NCBI GenBank assembly: GCA_965208815.1
Contig: OZ242357.1
Span: 3,410,001-3,474,000, forward strand
Reading direction: 5' to 3'
DNA: 64,000 nucleotides
Source: Bin55 sp009840545
GTDB taxonomy: Bacteria; Pseudomonadota; Gammaproteobacteria; Pseudomonadales; Azotimanducaceae
The first letter of the stretch is position 1. The number at the start of each line of letters is the position of its first letter. The notes under the pieces are model-generated. The model made no database searches. It saw nothing but the letters and a program-made list of their open reading frames with translations, and was not told where the DNA came from. The position numbers and the translations under genes were made by a program. Positions 1 to 8,791 of this stretch are shown piece by piece.

Positions 1-596
1 TCCGGATAGGCGACATGTCCGATCGATCCTTCGATGATCAACTCTCCATTCAGTGAACCGCGTCTTCCGATTCGGATCGTATCCCCGATGATTGATAGCG
101 ATGAGGGTTCTCCTATGATGCACCAATCAAGAAGTTCGTTACGGCGCAATAGTTCAGACATCACGTGGCGCGTTCCGTGGATCGCAGGTCCCTCTTCATC
201 ACTCGTTATAAGAAACGCGATGGAACCTCTGTGGTTTGGATGTCTTGAAACGAATCTTTCGGTTGCTACAACCATTGCCGCGACGCTTGATTTCATGTCG
301 GCTGCACCACGTCCGTAAAGCCAGCCATTCGCTATGGTTGGTTCAAATGGTGGAGTATTCCAACGGTCGAGATTTCCCACTGGGACGACATCGGTGTGCC
401 CAGCAAAGGTGAGCAATGGTTTTTGAGAACCCCGCCGACACCATAAGTTGGACACGGAGTGTGCCGGCATGTGTTCGACTTTGAATCCAGCTTGACTTAG
501 TCGGTCAGCAATTAGGTCTTGGCAACCTCCATCATTGGGCGTTACGGACTCACGAGAAATGAGGTTCATTGCCAAATTGATGGTTTTGCTATCCAA
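1..596 (-). CDS. dapE: Succinyl-diaminopimelate desuccinylase, N-terminal part (cut by window edge)
   Basis: A zinc-dependent M20-family enzyme that removes succinate from N-succinyl-LL-diaminopimelate in lysine and peptidoglycan precursor synthesis; cytoplasmic. The reverse strand reads from a TTG at 594-596 through about 198 codons to the window edge. Visible family blocks are the start MDSKTINLAMNLISRESVTP, then LTFAGHTDVVPVG (first metal His and Asp), GRGAADMKSS (bridging Asp) and ITSDEEGP (catalytic and ligand Glu pair). The TTG start is chosen because it matches the E. coli N-terminus residue for residue in length and has AGAGGA about 9 nt upstream; an internal ATG at 569 would lose nine conserved residues. 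It lies downstream of dapC, another DAP-pathway gene. The C-terminal half is outside the window. Confidence 0.93.
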   Translation of the reverse strand, partial: MDSKTINLAMNLISRESVTPNDGGCQDLIADRLSQAGFKVEHMPAHSVSNLWCRRGSQKPLLTFAGHTDVVPVGNLDRWNTPPFEPTIANGWLYGRGAADMKSSVAAMVVATERFVSRHPNHRGSIAFLITSDEEGPAIHGTRHVMSELLRRNELLDWCIIGEPSSLSIIGDTIRIGRRGSLNGELIIEGSIGHVAYP

Positions 597-766
597 AGCT
601 CAAATTCCTCTATTTGCTAGTTTTGAAGCGCAGAATTTTCAACATGAAATCGGAAAGGCCAAGAGTCTCGAAGCAAACGATATTGTTGTGCACGGCATTC
701 GGCAGTTCACTCCATTTCTCTGATTCCCAAATCGGAGGGCCGACAGCCTGTGTAGTGATAGTACTT

Positions 767-1954
767 CTACGAAGTAAGATCGCTATGGGTGAAACACAAT
801 CGTTGAATTGCATCCACGCACTCTTCTAGTGGAGCTACCAGTGCAATTCGAATGCGATTCGCACCCGGATTGTGTCCGTTGACAGTTCTTGCTATGTACT
901 TGCCTGGCAGAACCGTAATGTTTTCACGTAAGAACAATTCAGCGGCAAATTGCTCATCGTCCATTTCAATGTCAGGCCAGAAGTAGAACGCTCCTGTGGG
1001 AAGTTCACAGCCAAACTGCGACTTGACAAGAGGATGAGTTTGTTCAAACTTTGCCCGATACAGTGCTCGGTTCTTCTCGACGTGGTCCTCGTTCGACCAT
1101 AGCAACTGACTCGCTTCTTGGATTATGTCTGGCATTGCACATCCATGATAGGTTCTGTATTGAAAGTAGGCTGCAATGCATTTTGGGTCTCCGGCTGCGA
1201 ATCCCGATCGCAGACCGGGTACGTTGGATCGTTTGGACAAGCTGTTGAAAGACACACAATTTCGAAAGTCGTCAATCCCCAGATCCGAAGCTGCTTGCAG
1301 GATCCCACATGGGGGACATTCCTCATCGTTGTAGATCTCTGAGTAGCATTCATCCGAAGCAATCACGAAGTCGTGCTCTTGAGCGAGTTCGATCCAGCGT
1401 TTGAGCTCGTCAAGTTCAAGAGTCGCTCCTGACGGATTGTTAGGCGTACAGAGAAAGAGCAGCTTTGTTTGTCTCCAAACATTCTTCGGAACCAGGTCAA
1501 TGTCTAGTTTCTCCGTACAGGGAGCGTAGTACGGATCGGTTCCTGCCAGAAGAGTCGCACCCTGATAGATTTGTTAGAACGGATTGGGAAGGACGGCTCT
1601 ACCTGTCGACCCTCCCAATATGGCTTGTCCGAACGAGAATAGACCTTCACGTGTTCCGTTCACTGGAAGAACCTGCGTCTCGGGATTGATAACAGGGCCA
1701 AAGCGCTTTGCGATCCATGCAGTGATAGTTTCCCTTAGCTCACGAGAGCCTCGAGTAGATGGATAGGTATCCAAACTACTCCTCAATCGTGCTTCATCGC
1801 TGAGGAGATGGACAACTAACTCTGGGGCTTCATGCTTGGGTTCTCCCAACGCGAGAGATACATGCGGCTGATTAGAGATCGAAACGAAATCGGATTTGAG
1901 CTGGTTCAATCGCTCGAAGGGGTAAGGCTGAAGCCTTTCGAGATATCGATTCAA
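767..1954 (-). pseudogene. dapC: Succinyldiaminopimelate aminotransferase interrupted by one in-frame TAA
   Basis: A class I PLP aminotransferase of the DAP/lysine pathway. Both halves lie in one reading frame. The N-terminal part (1577-1954) has MNRYLERLQPYPFERL and LALGEPKHEAP. The C-terminal part (767-1573) has TPNNPSGATLE, VIASDECYSE and the PLP-lysine block FNSLSKRSNVPGLRSGF. They are separated only by a TAA at 1574-1576, within PNPF-stop-QIYQGATLLAG, where relatives carry Tyr in PNPFYQIYEGA. One base change (TAC/TAT to TAA) explains it, and there is no indel or other decay over 395 codons, the full family length. The start is a TTG three bases after the glnD stop. Options are a recent nonsense mutation, a sequencing error, or readthrough. 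If the gene is really dead, ArgD-type aminotransferases could substitute. Confidence 0.85.
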
Positions 1955-1957
1955 GAC

Positions 1958-4591
1958 CTATGCGACACTTTTAAGAGCTTCGTCAATCCTTGTGGTCATC
2001 GTATTCACAATAGATTGCATTCGTAGGGAATCGTTCAAGGGTTGCCCTCCACTGCCTGACACTACAAAGATGTCCTCAACTCGCTCACCCAGCGTTGCAA
2101 TGCGTGCTTCGTGAAGCTCGACATGAAGATCCACAAAAATTTCACCGACTAGAGCCAAGAGACCGGGACGATCCGAGACGATTAGTTCCAATGTGGACTT
2201 TCCTTCGTCATTGGGTAGGGACAGTGTGACATTGGCGGGTCGGACGAATTGTGTGAGCTGCCTGGAAATACGCCGGACGCGCCTTTTTTGAAGGCGGGGA
2301 GGTTCACGAATGACGGTAAAAAGCTTTTCGGAAATTCTCTTCCTCTCCAAGTCATCCTCAATCGGTTTTCCGTGGGTGTCTAGCACCACAAATGAGTTGT
2401 AGCACATTTGCGAAATTCCGGTTTCAATCCTGGCATTGACGACTTGCAATTGCATCTGATCAAGCGTGGCGACGCAGTGAGCAAAGAGCATTGGCCGGTT
2501 TTCCGCGTAGACGAAAACCTGTGTAGCCCGTTCGCTTTTTGCGGGACCCTCGATGTCCTGCACGAGGACAAAAGGAGTGCGCTGATCCTGGTTTTTGTGG
2601 ATTGCCTCGGTTAGCTCCACTGTTAGCAGTGTGTCTTGGTGCGCAGTTAGCGAATTGCGAGCATCAGTCCAAATGCTCTCAGCAGATTGAGCACTTACAC
2701 CATGACTCTCAAGTAACTGCAACGATTTGCTACAAATGTCGTTAATCTGGTTTACGGAATCTGTTTCACCTTCTTGCGGAGCTCGAATAATCGTTCTAGT
2801 GGATCGATAAAGTTTGCTGATCAAAGTAGCTCGCCACCCATTCCAGAGGTCAGGATTGGTTGCGTTGATGTCAGCAACAGTCAATGCAACTAAGTAGCTG
2901 AGCCGGCGTTCATTACCCACCAGCGATGCGAACTTCTCCAAGACTCTCGAGTCATCAATGTCCTTCTTTTGCGCAGTGGTGGATAAGGCCAAATGGTGCT
3001 TTACGAGCCAGGAAACCAACTCGGTATCCTCAGTACTCAGCCCAAGGTTTTCGCAAAACTCTTTGGCGACTGTCTCACCCAATTCAGAGTGATCACCGCC
3101 TCGTCCCTTTGCTATATCGTGGAACAAACCTGCCAAGAACAACAACTCGACCTTTGTAATGTGGGCGAGGGCTTCAACTACGAAAGGAAAATCGTCCCGG
3201 TACCTGGACATGAAAAATCGCCGCAGGTAGCGAATAATCATGATGGTGTGTGCGTCGACGGTATAGATATGGAACAAATCGTGTTGCATTTGCCCAATAA
3301 CCCTTCCAAACGCAGGTATGTAACGACCCAAAATGCCATAGCGCCGCATTCGAGTGAGGTGGCTCGCGACCGTATAAGGCGAACGCAGCAAATTTAAGAA
3401 CAGCTGACCTACAGTGGGATTTCTTCGGAAATCCTCATCAATGAGATATACGCTCTTGCGAATGAGCCGTATTGTGGACGCTCTTACTCCTGTGATGTCC
3501 TTGTGGTTCGCCATGACTACGAAGATCTCCATCAAGGCGACGGGTTGCTCCTCAAAGATCTTGTCGTGTATGACTTCAATGTACCCGTCACGCATCTGAA
3601 AGCGTTCATTGAGAGGACGAGCCTTTCTGCTTCCACCGTGAAGAATTTCTTCCTTGAAGTGCTGGAGGAGTATGTCGTTGACTTCACGCAATTCAAGCAC
3701 GTGTCTGTAGTAGTCGCGCATGAACTTCTCGACGGCTAGAAGGCCGTCAGATTCAAAATAGCCGAAACGATCGGCAATCTGTCGCTGAAAGTCAAAGACC
3801 AAGTGGTCCAGGCTGCGACCTGCGAGCAAGTGCAGAGCAAATCGAACCTTCCAAAGAAAGGATCGACCTTCGAGGTATGTGTCTCGCTCTTGATGAGTGA
3901 GGAGTCCCAACTTGCAGAGCTTGTCCACAGAACTTGTGCCGAAGTGCCTCTCGGTTATCCAACCGATGGTCTGAACATCCCGTAGACCTCCTGGAGACTG
4001 TTTCACATCGGGTTCGAGCCCATACTCCACGTCGCTCCATTGTGAGTGGCGTGCATCCTGTTCGGAGCTTTTGGCGGCAAAGAACTCTTTACTTGGCCAA
4101 AGCCATCGGCTGTTCAGAGCCCGGTCTAGCTTCACAGAGAGGCCGTTTGATCCCGCAAGCAGTCGTCGTTCCATCAGTGATGTCATGACTGAGAGGTCTT
4201 TCCTGGCTTCTTCTCTGCAATCACGAACAGATCGAACACTCTGTCCTATATCAAGATTGAGATCCCAAAGCAGTCTTATGAATTCTTCAAGTCGAATATC
4301 TGTTTGGAGGCGACCGTCAACAAGCAAGAGCAAGTCGATGTCCGAGTGTGGGTGCAATTCGCCACGTCCATAGCCGCCTACGGCAAAAAGTGCTGCACTC
4401 TCGTTTTGGTCAAACCAGTGTTGCCAGATCTCCGTTAGGAAACCGTCGATGAAGTTGGATCGAGAATGGACGAGCTGATCAACGGGAACCCCTTTCCAAA
4501 ACCGATGAGCTAATGCTTCATCGGCTCGAGCGATTCTGCGCTTGAATTCTGCAAGTTGCACATTAGGCAACTCTTGGATGGGATTCTTCAT
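1958..4591 (-). CDS. glnD: Bifunctional PII uridylyltransferase/uridylyl-removing enzyme
   Basis: Senses glutamine and modifies the PII proteins (GlnB/GlnK), so setting nitrogen assimilation. At 877 residues it is full length for the family. The nucleotidyltransferase motif is at residues 72-86 (GGYGRGELHPHSDID, with the catalytic DxD). A central HD hydrolase domain follows, with HDLFHIYTVDAHT near 437-449 and HDIAKGRGGDHSELG from residue 491. Two ACT domains occupy roughly the last 180 residues (TQVFVYAENRPMLFAHCVA and LELIVSDRPGLLALVGEIF), where glutamine binds. The ATG start at 4591 overlaps the end of map by 29 bases, and the stop is followed after three bases by dapC, so map-glnD-dapC-dapE looks like one transcript. 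Confidence 0.97.
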   Translation of the reverse strand: MKNPIQELPNVQLAEFKRRIARADEALAHRFWKGVPVDQLVHSRSNFIDGFLTEIWQHWFDQNESAALFAVGGYGRGELHPHSDIDLLLLVDGRLQTDIRLEEFIRLLWDLNLDIGQSVRSVRDCREEARKDLSVMTSLMERRLLAGSNGLSVKLDRALNSRWLWPSKEFFAAKSSEQDARHSQWSDVEYGLEPDVKQSPGGLRDVQTIGWITERHFGTSSVDKLCKLGLLTHQERDTYLEGRSFLWKVRFALHLLAGRSLDHLVFDFQRQIADRFGYFESDGLLAVEKFMRDYYRHVLELREVNDILLQHFKEEILHGGSRKARPLNERFQMRDGYIEVIHDKIFEEQPVALMEIFVVMANHKDITGVRASTIRLIRKSVYLIDEDFRRNPTVGQLFLNLLRSPYTVASHLTRMRRYGILGRYIPAFGRVIGQMQHDLFHIYTVDAHTIMIIRYLRRFFMSRYRDDFPFVVEALAHITKVELLFLAGLFHDIAKGRGGDHSELGETVAKEFCENLGLSTEDTELVSWLVKHHLALSTTAQKKDIDDSRVLEKFASLVGNERRLSYLVALTVADINATNPDLWNGWRATLISKLYRSTRTIIRAPQEGETDSVNQINDICSKSLQLLESHGVSAQSAESIWTDARNSLTAHQDTLLTVELTEAIHKNQDQRTPFVLVQDIEGPAKSERATQVFVYAENRPMLFAHCVATLDQMQLQVVNARIETGISQMCYNSFVVLDTHGKPIEDDLERKRISEKLFTVIREPPRLQKRRVRRISRQLTQFVRPANVTLSLPNDEGKSTLELIVSDRPGLLALVGEIFVDLHVELHEARIATLGERVEDIFVVSGSGGQPLNDSLRMQSIVNTMTTRIDEALKSVA

Positions 4592-5390
4592 CGCGTAGTG
4601 TCAATATTTCTCGGCCTGACTCGGTTACAAGAATCGTGTGCTCCCATTGGGCAGATAGCTTGCGATCCCTAGTAACTACAGTCCAACGATCGGGTAGGAT
4701 GCGAACGAATCGTTTTCCTGCGTTGATCATAGGTTCGATGGTAAACGCCATGCCCTCCTTGAGAACCATGCCGGTATTTGGCTCTCCATAGTGCAGAACT
4801 TGAGGTGCATCGTGAAATACCCTTCCAATTCCGTGGCCACAGAATTCACGAACGACAGAAAAGCGATTGGCTTCAGCAAATTTCTGTATTGCGTAGCCGA
4901 TGTCTCCTAGTGTGCTTCCTGGCTTGACGGTATCAATCCCTCGATACATGCATTCCTGCGTTGTCTCGACCAATCGGCGAGCCAATACCGAGGGTTCGCC
5001 GACGAAAAACATCTTGCTGGTGTCTCCGTGAAATCCGTTCTTGATGAGAGTGACGTCGATATTGAGGATGTCTCCCCTTCTAAGGATTTTCGAATTGGAT
5101 GGAATCCCATGACACACGACGTTGTTTACAGACGTGCAAGTGGACTTGGGAAACGGTGGCTGGGACTCGGAGTTAGTGTAATTGAGGGGTGCGGGCGTGC
5201 AATCGAGTTCTTCCGTCATGAATACGTGGCACTTCTGATCGAGTTCGTTAGTCGAGACACCCGGATGTATATGCTCACCGATCATCTCGAGGACCGTCGC
5301 TGCGAGCTTGCCGACATCGCGCATATTCGCTATGTCTTGCTCATTAAGTATCGGAGGTTCTTCCAAGACTTTTCGAACAGAATTTGTCAA
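4563..5390 (-). CDS. map: Type I methionine aminopeptidase
   Basis: Removes the initiator methionine from nascent proteins; cytoplasmic metalloenzyme. All five metal ligands are visible in order: two Asp in NIDVTLIKNGFHGDTSKMFF, His in EFCGHGIGRVFHDAP, Glu in FTIEPMINAG and Glu in QWEHTILVTESG. The longest frame opens with TTG at 5390 (275 residues), but no ribosome-binding site precedes it. A second TTG at 5366 (reading MEEPPILNEQDIANMR) would give the same leader length as the E. coli enzyme and may be the real start. It is transcribed divergently from rpsB, the usual gammaproteobacterial arrangement, and overlaps glnD by 29 bases. Confidence 0.95.
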   Translation of the reverse strand: MTNSVRKVLEEPPILNEQDIANMRDVGKLAATVLEMIGEHIHPGVSTNELDQKCHVFMTEELDCTPAPLNYTNSESQPPFPKSTCTSVNNVVCHGIPSNSKILRRGDILNIDVTLIKNGFHGDTSKMFFVGEPSVLARRLVETTQECMYRGIDTVKPGSTLGDIGYAIQKFAEANRFSVVREFCGHGIGRVFHDAPQVLHYGEPNTGMVLKEGMAFTIEPMINAGKRFVRILPDRWTVVTRDRKLSAQWEHTILVTESGREILTLRDEESHPRVA

Positions 5391-5496
5391 ATGGGGATTG
5401 CTAGTAGCCGAGTACAGTTCGCACCGCTATCGAACCGCGTGAATCTTATCAAGCTGCTTAGACCGGCTGCAACGAGCTACGAAGCGTGGATTCTAT

Positions 5497-5523
5497 CTGA
5501 CATCCTGGCATCGCCGATATAAT
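5497..5523 (+). promoter_or_regulatory. Candidate sigma-70 promoter of rpsB-tsf
   Basis: CTGACA at 5497-5502 and a perfect TATAAT at 5518-5523 are separated by 15 bp. This is shorter than the 17-bp optimum, but the -10 box is consensus. The predicted start near 5530 lies just upstream of the structured S2 leader, as expected for this autoregulated operon. Confidence 0.5.
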
Positions 5524-5574
5524 CGACACCGAAAAATACCGGATCAGTTCGAACCGAGCCGGTCCGGAAGAGTA

Positions 5575-5655
5575 GACGTGTGAGCTTCAAGGCGTTTCAC
5601 GGGTGGTTCCAAGTTCAGCATTGAACGGAACGAATTCAACGCCTGGTCACACATC
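5575..5655 (+). ncRNA. Structured rpsB leader (S2 leader, t44-type)
   Basis: The untranslated region ahead of rpsB folds into nested helices. The outer stem pairs GACGTGTGA (5575-5583) with TCACACATC (5647-5655). The second pairs GGCGTT (5591-5596) with AACGCC (5638-5643). Then come TTCC (5607-5610) with GGAA (5627-5630) and an apical hairpin GTTCA-gcat-TGAAC (5613-5626). In gammaproteobacteria the region upstream of rpsB carries the t44/S2 leader, which mediates repression by ribosomal protein S2. Position and nesting match; a covariance-model match was not run, so the family assignment is inferred. Confidence 0.6.
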
Positions 5656-5693
5656 AAAGCGCTTTGGTGCATCACAACCCGGAGATACTTGCT

Positions 5694-6572
5694 ATGAGCG
5701 AAATTGGCATGCGCGACATGCTCGCAGCCGGAGTTCACTTCGGCCATCAGGCTCGCTACTGGAATCCGAAAATGGCACCTTTCATTTTCGGTGTCCGAAA
5801 CCACGTTCACATTATTCACCTCGAGCGCACCGCCGAAGCATTGGACGACGCGCTCACTGCGGTTCGTCGCATCGCGGCGCAGAACCAAAAAATACTTTTC
5901 GTGGGCACAAAACGGGCCGCCCAGCGCGTTATCAGGGAACAAGCCCAGCGAGTTGGAATGCCTTATGTAGACCAACGTTGGTTAGGTGGAATGCTCACTA
6001 ACTACAAGACGATACGACAATCCATCAGAAAACTGAAAGAGCTCGAGGAACAGGAAGAAAAGGGCACTTTCGATTTGCTCACTAAGAAAGAGGCGTTGCA
6101 AAAAAGACGAATGATGGATCGGCTCGAGAGGGGTCTTGGCGGTATCAAGGATATGGGAAGTCTGCCAGACGCACTATTCGTGGTGGATGTCATGCACGAA
6201 CGCATTGCTGTTGTGGAAGCCAACAAATTAGGGATTCCAGTAATTGGAGTTGTGGATACCAATAGTGACCCGCGCGGAGTCGACTGGATCATCCCGGGTA
6301 ACGACGATGCAATTCGCGCCGTTCGTCTCTATGTCACTGCGGTTGCCGATGAAGTGCTTGTGGGAAAGAACATTGCTCAAGGTGGAATCACCATCGAGGA
6401 GTTTGAAGATCGCAAACAGAAGGAGAGAACCGCAGATCAGGTTGAATCGGAAGATGTTCAAGCCAATGCTGAGCCGACACCGGAGATCGAATCCGATTCG
6501 GAAGACTCGGATGACTCAACGGAGCCTGAAGCCAGCTCTGATGAAGAAAATTCCACGGACGACAACGAATAG
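5694..6572 (+). CDS. rpsB: 30S ribosomal protein S2 with long acidic tail
   Basis: Small-subunit ribosomal protein S2. The start is the ATG at 5694, preceded by GGAG at 5681-5684 with 9-nt spacing; it gives MSEIGMRDMLAAGVHFGHQ, aligned with the E. coli N-terminus. An in-frame TTG at 5664 is rejected because it lies inside the leader. Core motifs include HFGHQARYWNPKM, FVGTKRAAQ, RWLGGMLTN, GGIKDMGSLPDALFVVD and PGNDDAIRA. At 292 residues it is about 50 longer than E. coli S2. The extra residues form an Asp/Glu/Ser-rich C-terminal tail (from about residue 245) that looks disordered. First gene of the rpsB-tsf-pyrH-frr run. Confidence 0.97.
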   Translation: MSEIGMRDMLAAGVHFGHQARYWNPKMAPFIFGVRNHVHIIHLERTAEALDDALTAVRRIAAQNQKILFVGTKRAAQRVIREQAQRVGMPYVDQRWLGGMLTNYKTIRQSIRKLKELEEQEEKGTFDLLTKKEALQKRRMMDRLERGLGGIKDMGSLPDALFVVDVMHERIAVVEANKLGIPVIGVVDTNSDPRGVDWIIPGNDDAIRAVRLYVTAVADEVLVGKNIAQGGITIEEFEDRKQKERTADQVESEDVQANAEPTPEIESDSEDSDDSTEPEASSDEENSTDDNE

Positions 6573-6610
6573 TCTGTTTGAATTTAAATTGACTGAGAGA
6601 AATGCATGCC

Positions 6611-7408
6611 ATGGTTGATGTAGCAAAGATCAAGGAAGTTCGAGAACGAACCGGTGTTGGGTTCGGTGACTGCAAAAAAGCGCTGGAAGAAGCAGATTGG
6701 GATATTGAATCAGCACTGGACGTGCTACGAAAGCAAAGTGCTGTTAAGGCCGCAAAGCGAGCGGACCGTGATGCTTCAGAAGGGCGACTGGCATTGAAAA
6801 TTTCGGACGATGGTTCAGCGGGTGCGATAGTCGAGGTGAATTCCGAAACCGATTTCGCTGCTCGCAACGAACGATTCGTTCAGTTCTGTGAACGTGCTGT
6901 AGATGCGGTAATTGCAGACGGTCCAGAAGCAATCAATGCATTGGAGAAAGACAGAAACGAATTGATTTCGGCAATTGGCGAAAACATCTCAATACGACGG
7001 GCGGAACGTTTAGTATCTTCCGGCGGTGTAGTGGCTGGTTACCTTCACGCCACTGGAACGGTGGGTGCAATTGTAGAGCTGAGCAGTGACGCTGGGGAGT
7101 TGAACAAGAATGTCGCCATGCACGTGACTGCGGAGAACCCTCTGGTTGTGAACGCGGATGAGCTTCCTCAGGATGTGATTGATCGCGAAACAGAGATCTT
7201 CACGACTCAAGCTAAGGAGACCGGCAAACCTGACCGCATTGTGGAGAACATCGTCCGCGGCAAGTTGGCGAAATTCAAAGCGGAGTCTTGTTTGAACGAA
7301 CAACAGTACATCTGGGATCGGGATCAACGAGTCGGAGCGCTGCTTGCGGCTAGTGGAACGGAGTGTCGCAAGTTTGTGCGATACCAGGTCGGCGAAGGTA
7401 TTGCATAG
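6611..7408 (+). CDS. tsf: Elongation factor Ts
   Basis: Guanine-nucleotide exchange factor for EF-Tu. The N-terminal UBA-like domain reads IKEVRERTGVGFGDCKKALEEA, and the TDFAARNERF block (E. coli TDFVAKDAGF), which contains the EF-Tu-contacting residues, is present. The second ATG (6611) is preferred: GAGAG at 6596-6600 gives 10-nt spacing, while the in-frame ATG at 6602 would sit directly on that site. At 265 residues it is slightly shorter than the E. coli protein, mainly at the C-terminus, which ends soon after the conserved VRYQVGEGI. It follows rpsB by 38 bases and is probably co-transcribed with it. Confidence 0.97.
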   Translation: MVDVAKIKEVRERTGVGFGDCKKALEEADWDIESALDVLRKQSAVKAAKRADRDASEGRLALKISDDGSAGAIVEVNSETDFAARNERFVQFCERAVDAVIADGPEAINALEKDRNELISAIGENISIRRAERLVSSGGVVAGYLHATGTVGAIVELSSDAGELNKNVAMHVTAENPLVVNADELPQDVIDRETEIFTTQAKETGKPDRIVENIVRGKLAKFKAESCLNEQQYIWDRDQRVGALLAASGTECRKFVRYQVGEGIA

Positions 7409-7460
7409 AAATTGCTTAGTGTCTTCAGGACTCCGTCATATGCTGTTGTAAGTCCTGGGA

Positions 7461-8192
7461 ATGAAGTACCGAAGCATCACGCTAAAACTTTCGGGAGAAG
7501 CATTTAGCACACCCGAGAGCGGATTAATTGATGCGGGTATTGTTTCCCTCTTGGCGACCCAAATCACCGAACTCTCCAAACTAGGCATTGGAATTTCGAT
7601 TGTTCCCGGAGGAGGCAATGTATTTCGCGGTCGCGACCTGACCGTTGAAGCCCAGGACATAGGCATCAATCCACTTTCGGCGGATCAGATCGGAATGCTT
7701 GCAACCGTGATGAACGCGCTTGTGTTGCGTGATGCATTGGCAAGCATGCATGTTCAATCTATTCTGTTCACTCCCCACGCGATCAACGGAGTGACTCTGG
7801 GTTTTTCTCGCCATCGTGCTATGGCGGAACTAGAGCAAGGCAACGTTGTTGTTTGCGCCGGCGGTACGGGGAATCCGTTATTTACGACAGACACAGCTGC
7901 AGCGTTGCGTGCAATAGAACTCTCTTCAGATGTCGTATTGAAGGCCACTCACGTCGATGGAGTCTACGAGGACGATCCGAAAACAAACACGGAAGCACGT
8001 AGATTCGAGAATCTGACATTTGAAGAAGTAATACAGCGAGATCTAAAAGTAATGGATCTTGCTGCGTTCGCATTGTGTCGGGAAAACCAAATGCCGATAA
8101 TTGTTTATAACCTCAATTCGCCCGACGCATTGACTAAGATTGTGAAAGGTGCGAATGTAGGCACTCTAATTTGCAACTCCGATTGGAGTTAG
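7461..8192 (+). CDS. pyrH: UMP kinase
   Basis: Phosphorylates UMP to UDP with ATP, feeding nucleotide and cell-envelope precursor synthesis; amino-acid-kinase fold, hexameric in relatives. Visible blocks are KLSGEAF (Lys of the phosphate-binding loop), IVPGGGNVFRG, ADQIGMLATVMNALVLRD, VVCAGGTGNPLFTTDTAAALRA and VDGVYEDDPK. Length 243 residues, typical. The start is the ATG at 7461; no strong Shine-Dalgarno is visible. The gene end contains the ribosome-binding site of frr. Confidence 0.97.
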   Translation: MKYRSITLKLSGEAFSTPESGLIDAGIVSLLATQITELSKLGIGISIVPGGGNVFRGRDLTVEAQDIGINPLSADQIGMLATVMNALVLRDALASMHVQSILFTPHAINGVTLGFSRHRAMAELEQGNVVVCAGGTGNPLFTTDTAAALRAIELSSDVVLKATHVDGVYEDDPKTNTEARRFENLTFEEVIQRDLKVMDLAAFALCRENQMPIIVYNLNSPDALTKIVKGANVGTLICNSDWS

Positions 8193-8197
8193 TAGAC

Positions 8198-8755
8198 ATG
8201 ATCGACGAAATCAAAGACGATGCCGGCACGCGAATGGACAAAACGCTCAATGCGTTGAACGCCGCGTTTGCTCGCATACGAACCGGTCGAGCCAATCCTG
8301 CGTTGCTCGATACCGTTTCGGTCGAATACTTCGGTACTAAGGTTCCTGTGAAACAGGTTGCATCCATCACAGTTGAGGAAGGTCGCACACTTGTAGTTTC
8401 TCCGTGGGAAAAGTCGACGCTCGTCGATATCGAGCGTGCAATTCAGGGCAGTGATTTGGGGCTCACTCCAACAAGCAATGGGGAAGTGATCCGCCTACCT
8501 TTACCGCCCCTGACGGAGGAAAATCGCAGAGATCTGATTCGGCATGCGCGGTCCGAAGCGGAACATGCTCGGATTGCCGTCCGAAACATTCGACGAGATG
8601 CCATACATGATGTAAGGGAACTCATGAACGAAAAACTCGCAACCGAAGATGAAGCGCATCAAGCGGAACGAGAATTGCAGGAAATTACAGACACCAAAGT
8701 CAATTCGATCGATAACGAACTCGCGATCAAGGAAAAGGACTTACTTGATTTTTGA
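8198..8755 (+). CDS. frr: Ribosome recycling factor
   Basis: Splits post-termination ribosomes together with EF-G. At 185 residues it has exactly the E. coli length when started at the ATG at 8198, which has GGAG at 8186-8189 inside the pyrH tail; the in-frame TTG at 8171 is rejected. Conserved blocks: RMDKTLNALNAAFARIRTGR (RIRTGRA), LPPLTEENRRDL and VRNIRRDA. It begins 5 bases after the pyrH stop, suggesting translational coupling. Confidence 0.97.
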   Translation: MIDEIKDDAGTRMDKTLNALNAAFARIRTGRANPALLDTVSVEYFGTKVPVKQVASITVEEGRTLVVSPWEKSTLVDIERAIQGSDLGLTPTSNGEVIRLPLPPLTEENRRDLIRHARSEAEHARIAVRNIRRDAIHDVRELMNEKLATEDEAHQAERELQEITDTKVNSIDNELAIKEKDLLDF

Positions 8756-8791
8756 CTGCCATATCGGCGAGTCTTGGAATTGTGGGGTGAA

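Noticed and set aside
1574..1576. Readthrough or recoded stop in dapC
   Set aside because: The codon is TAA, with no selenocysteine or pyrrolysine context, and TAA ends other genes normally; a mutation or read error is simpler.
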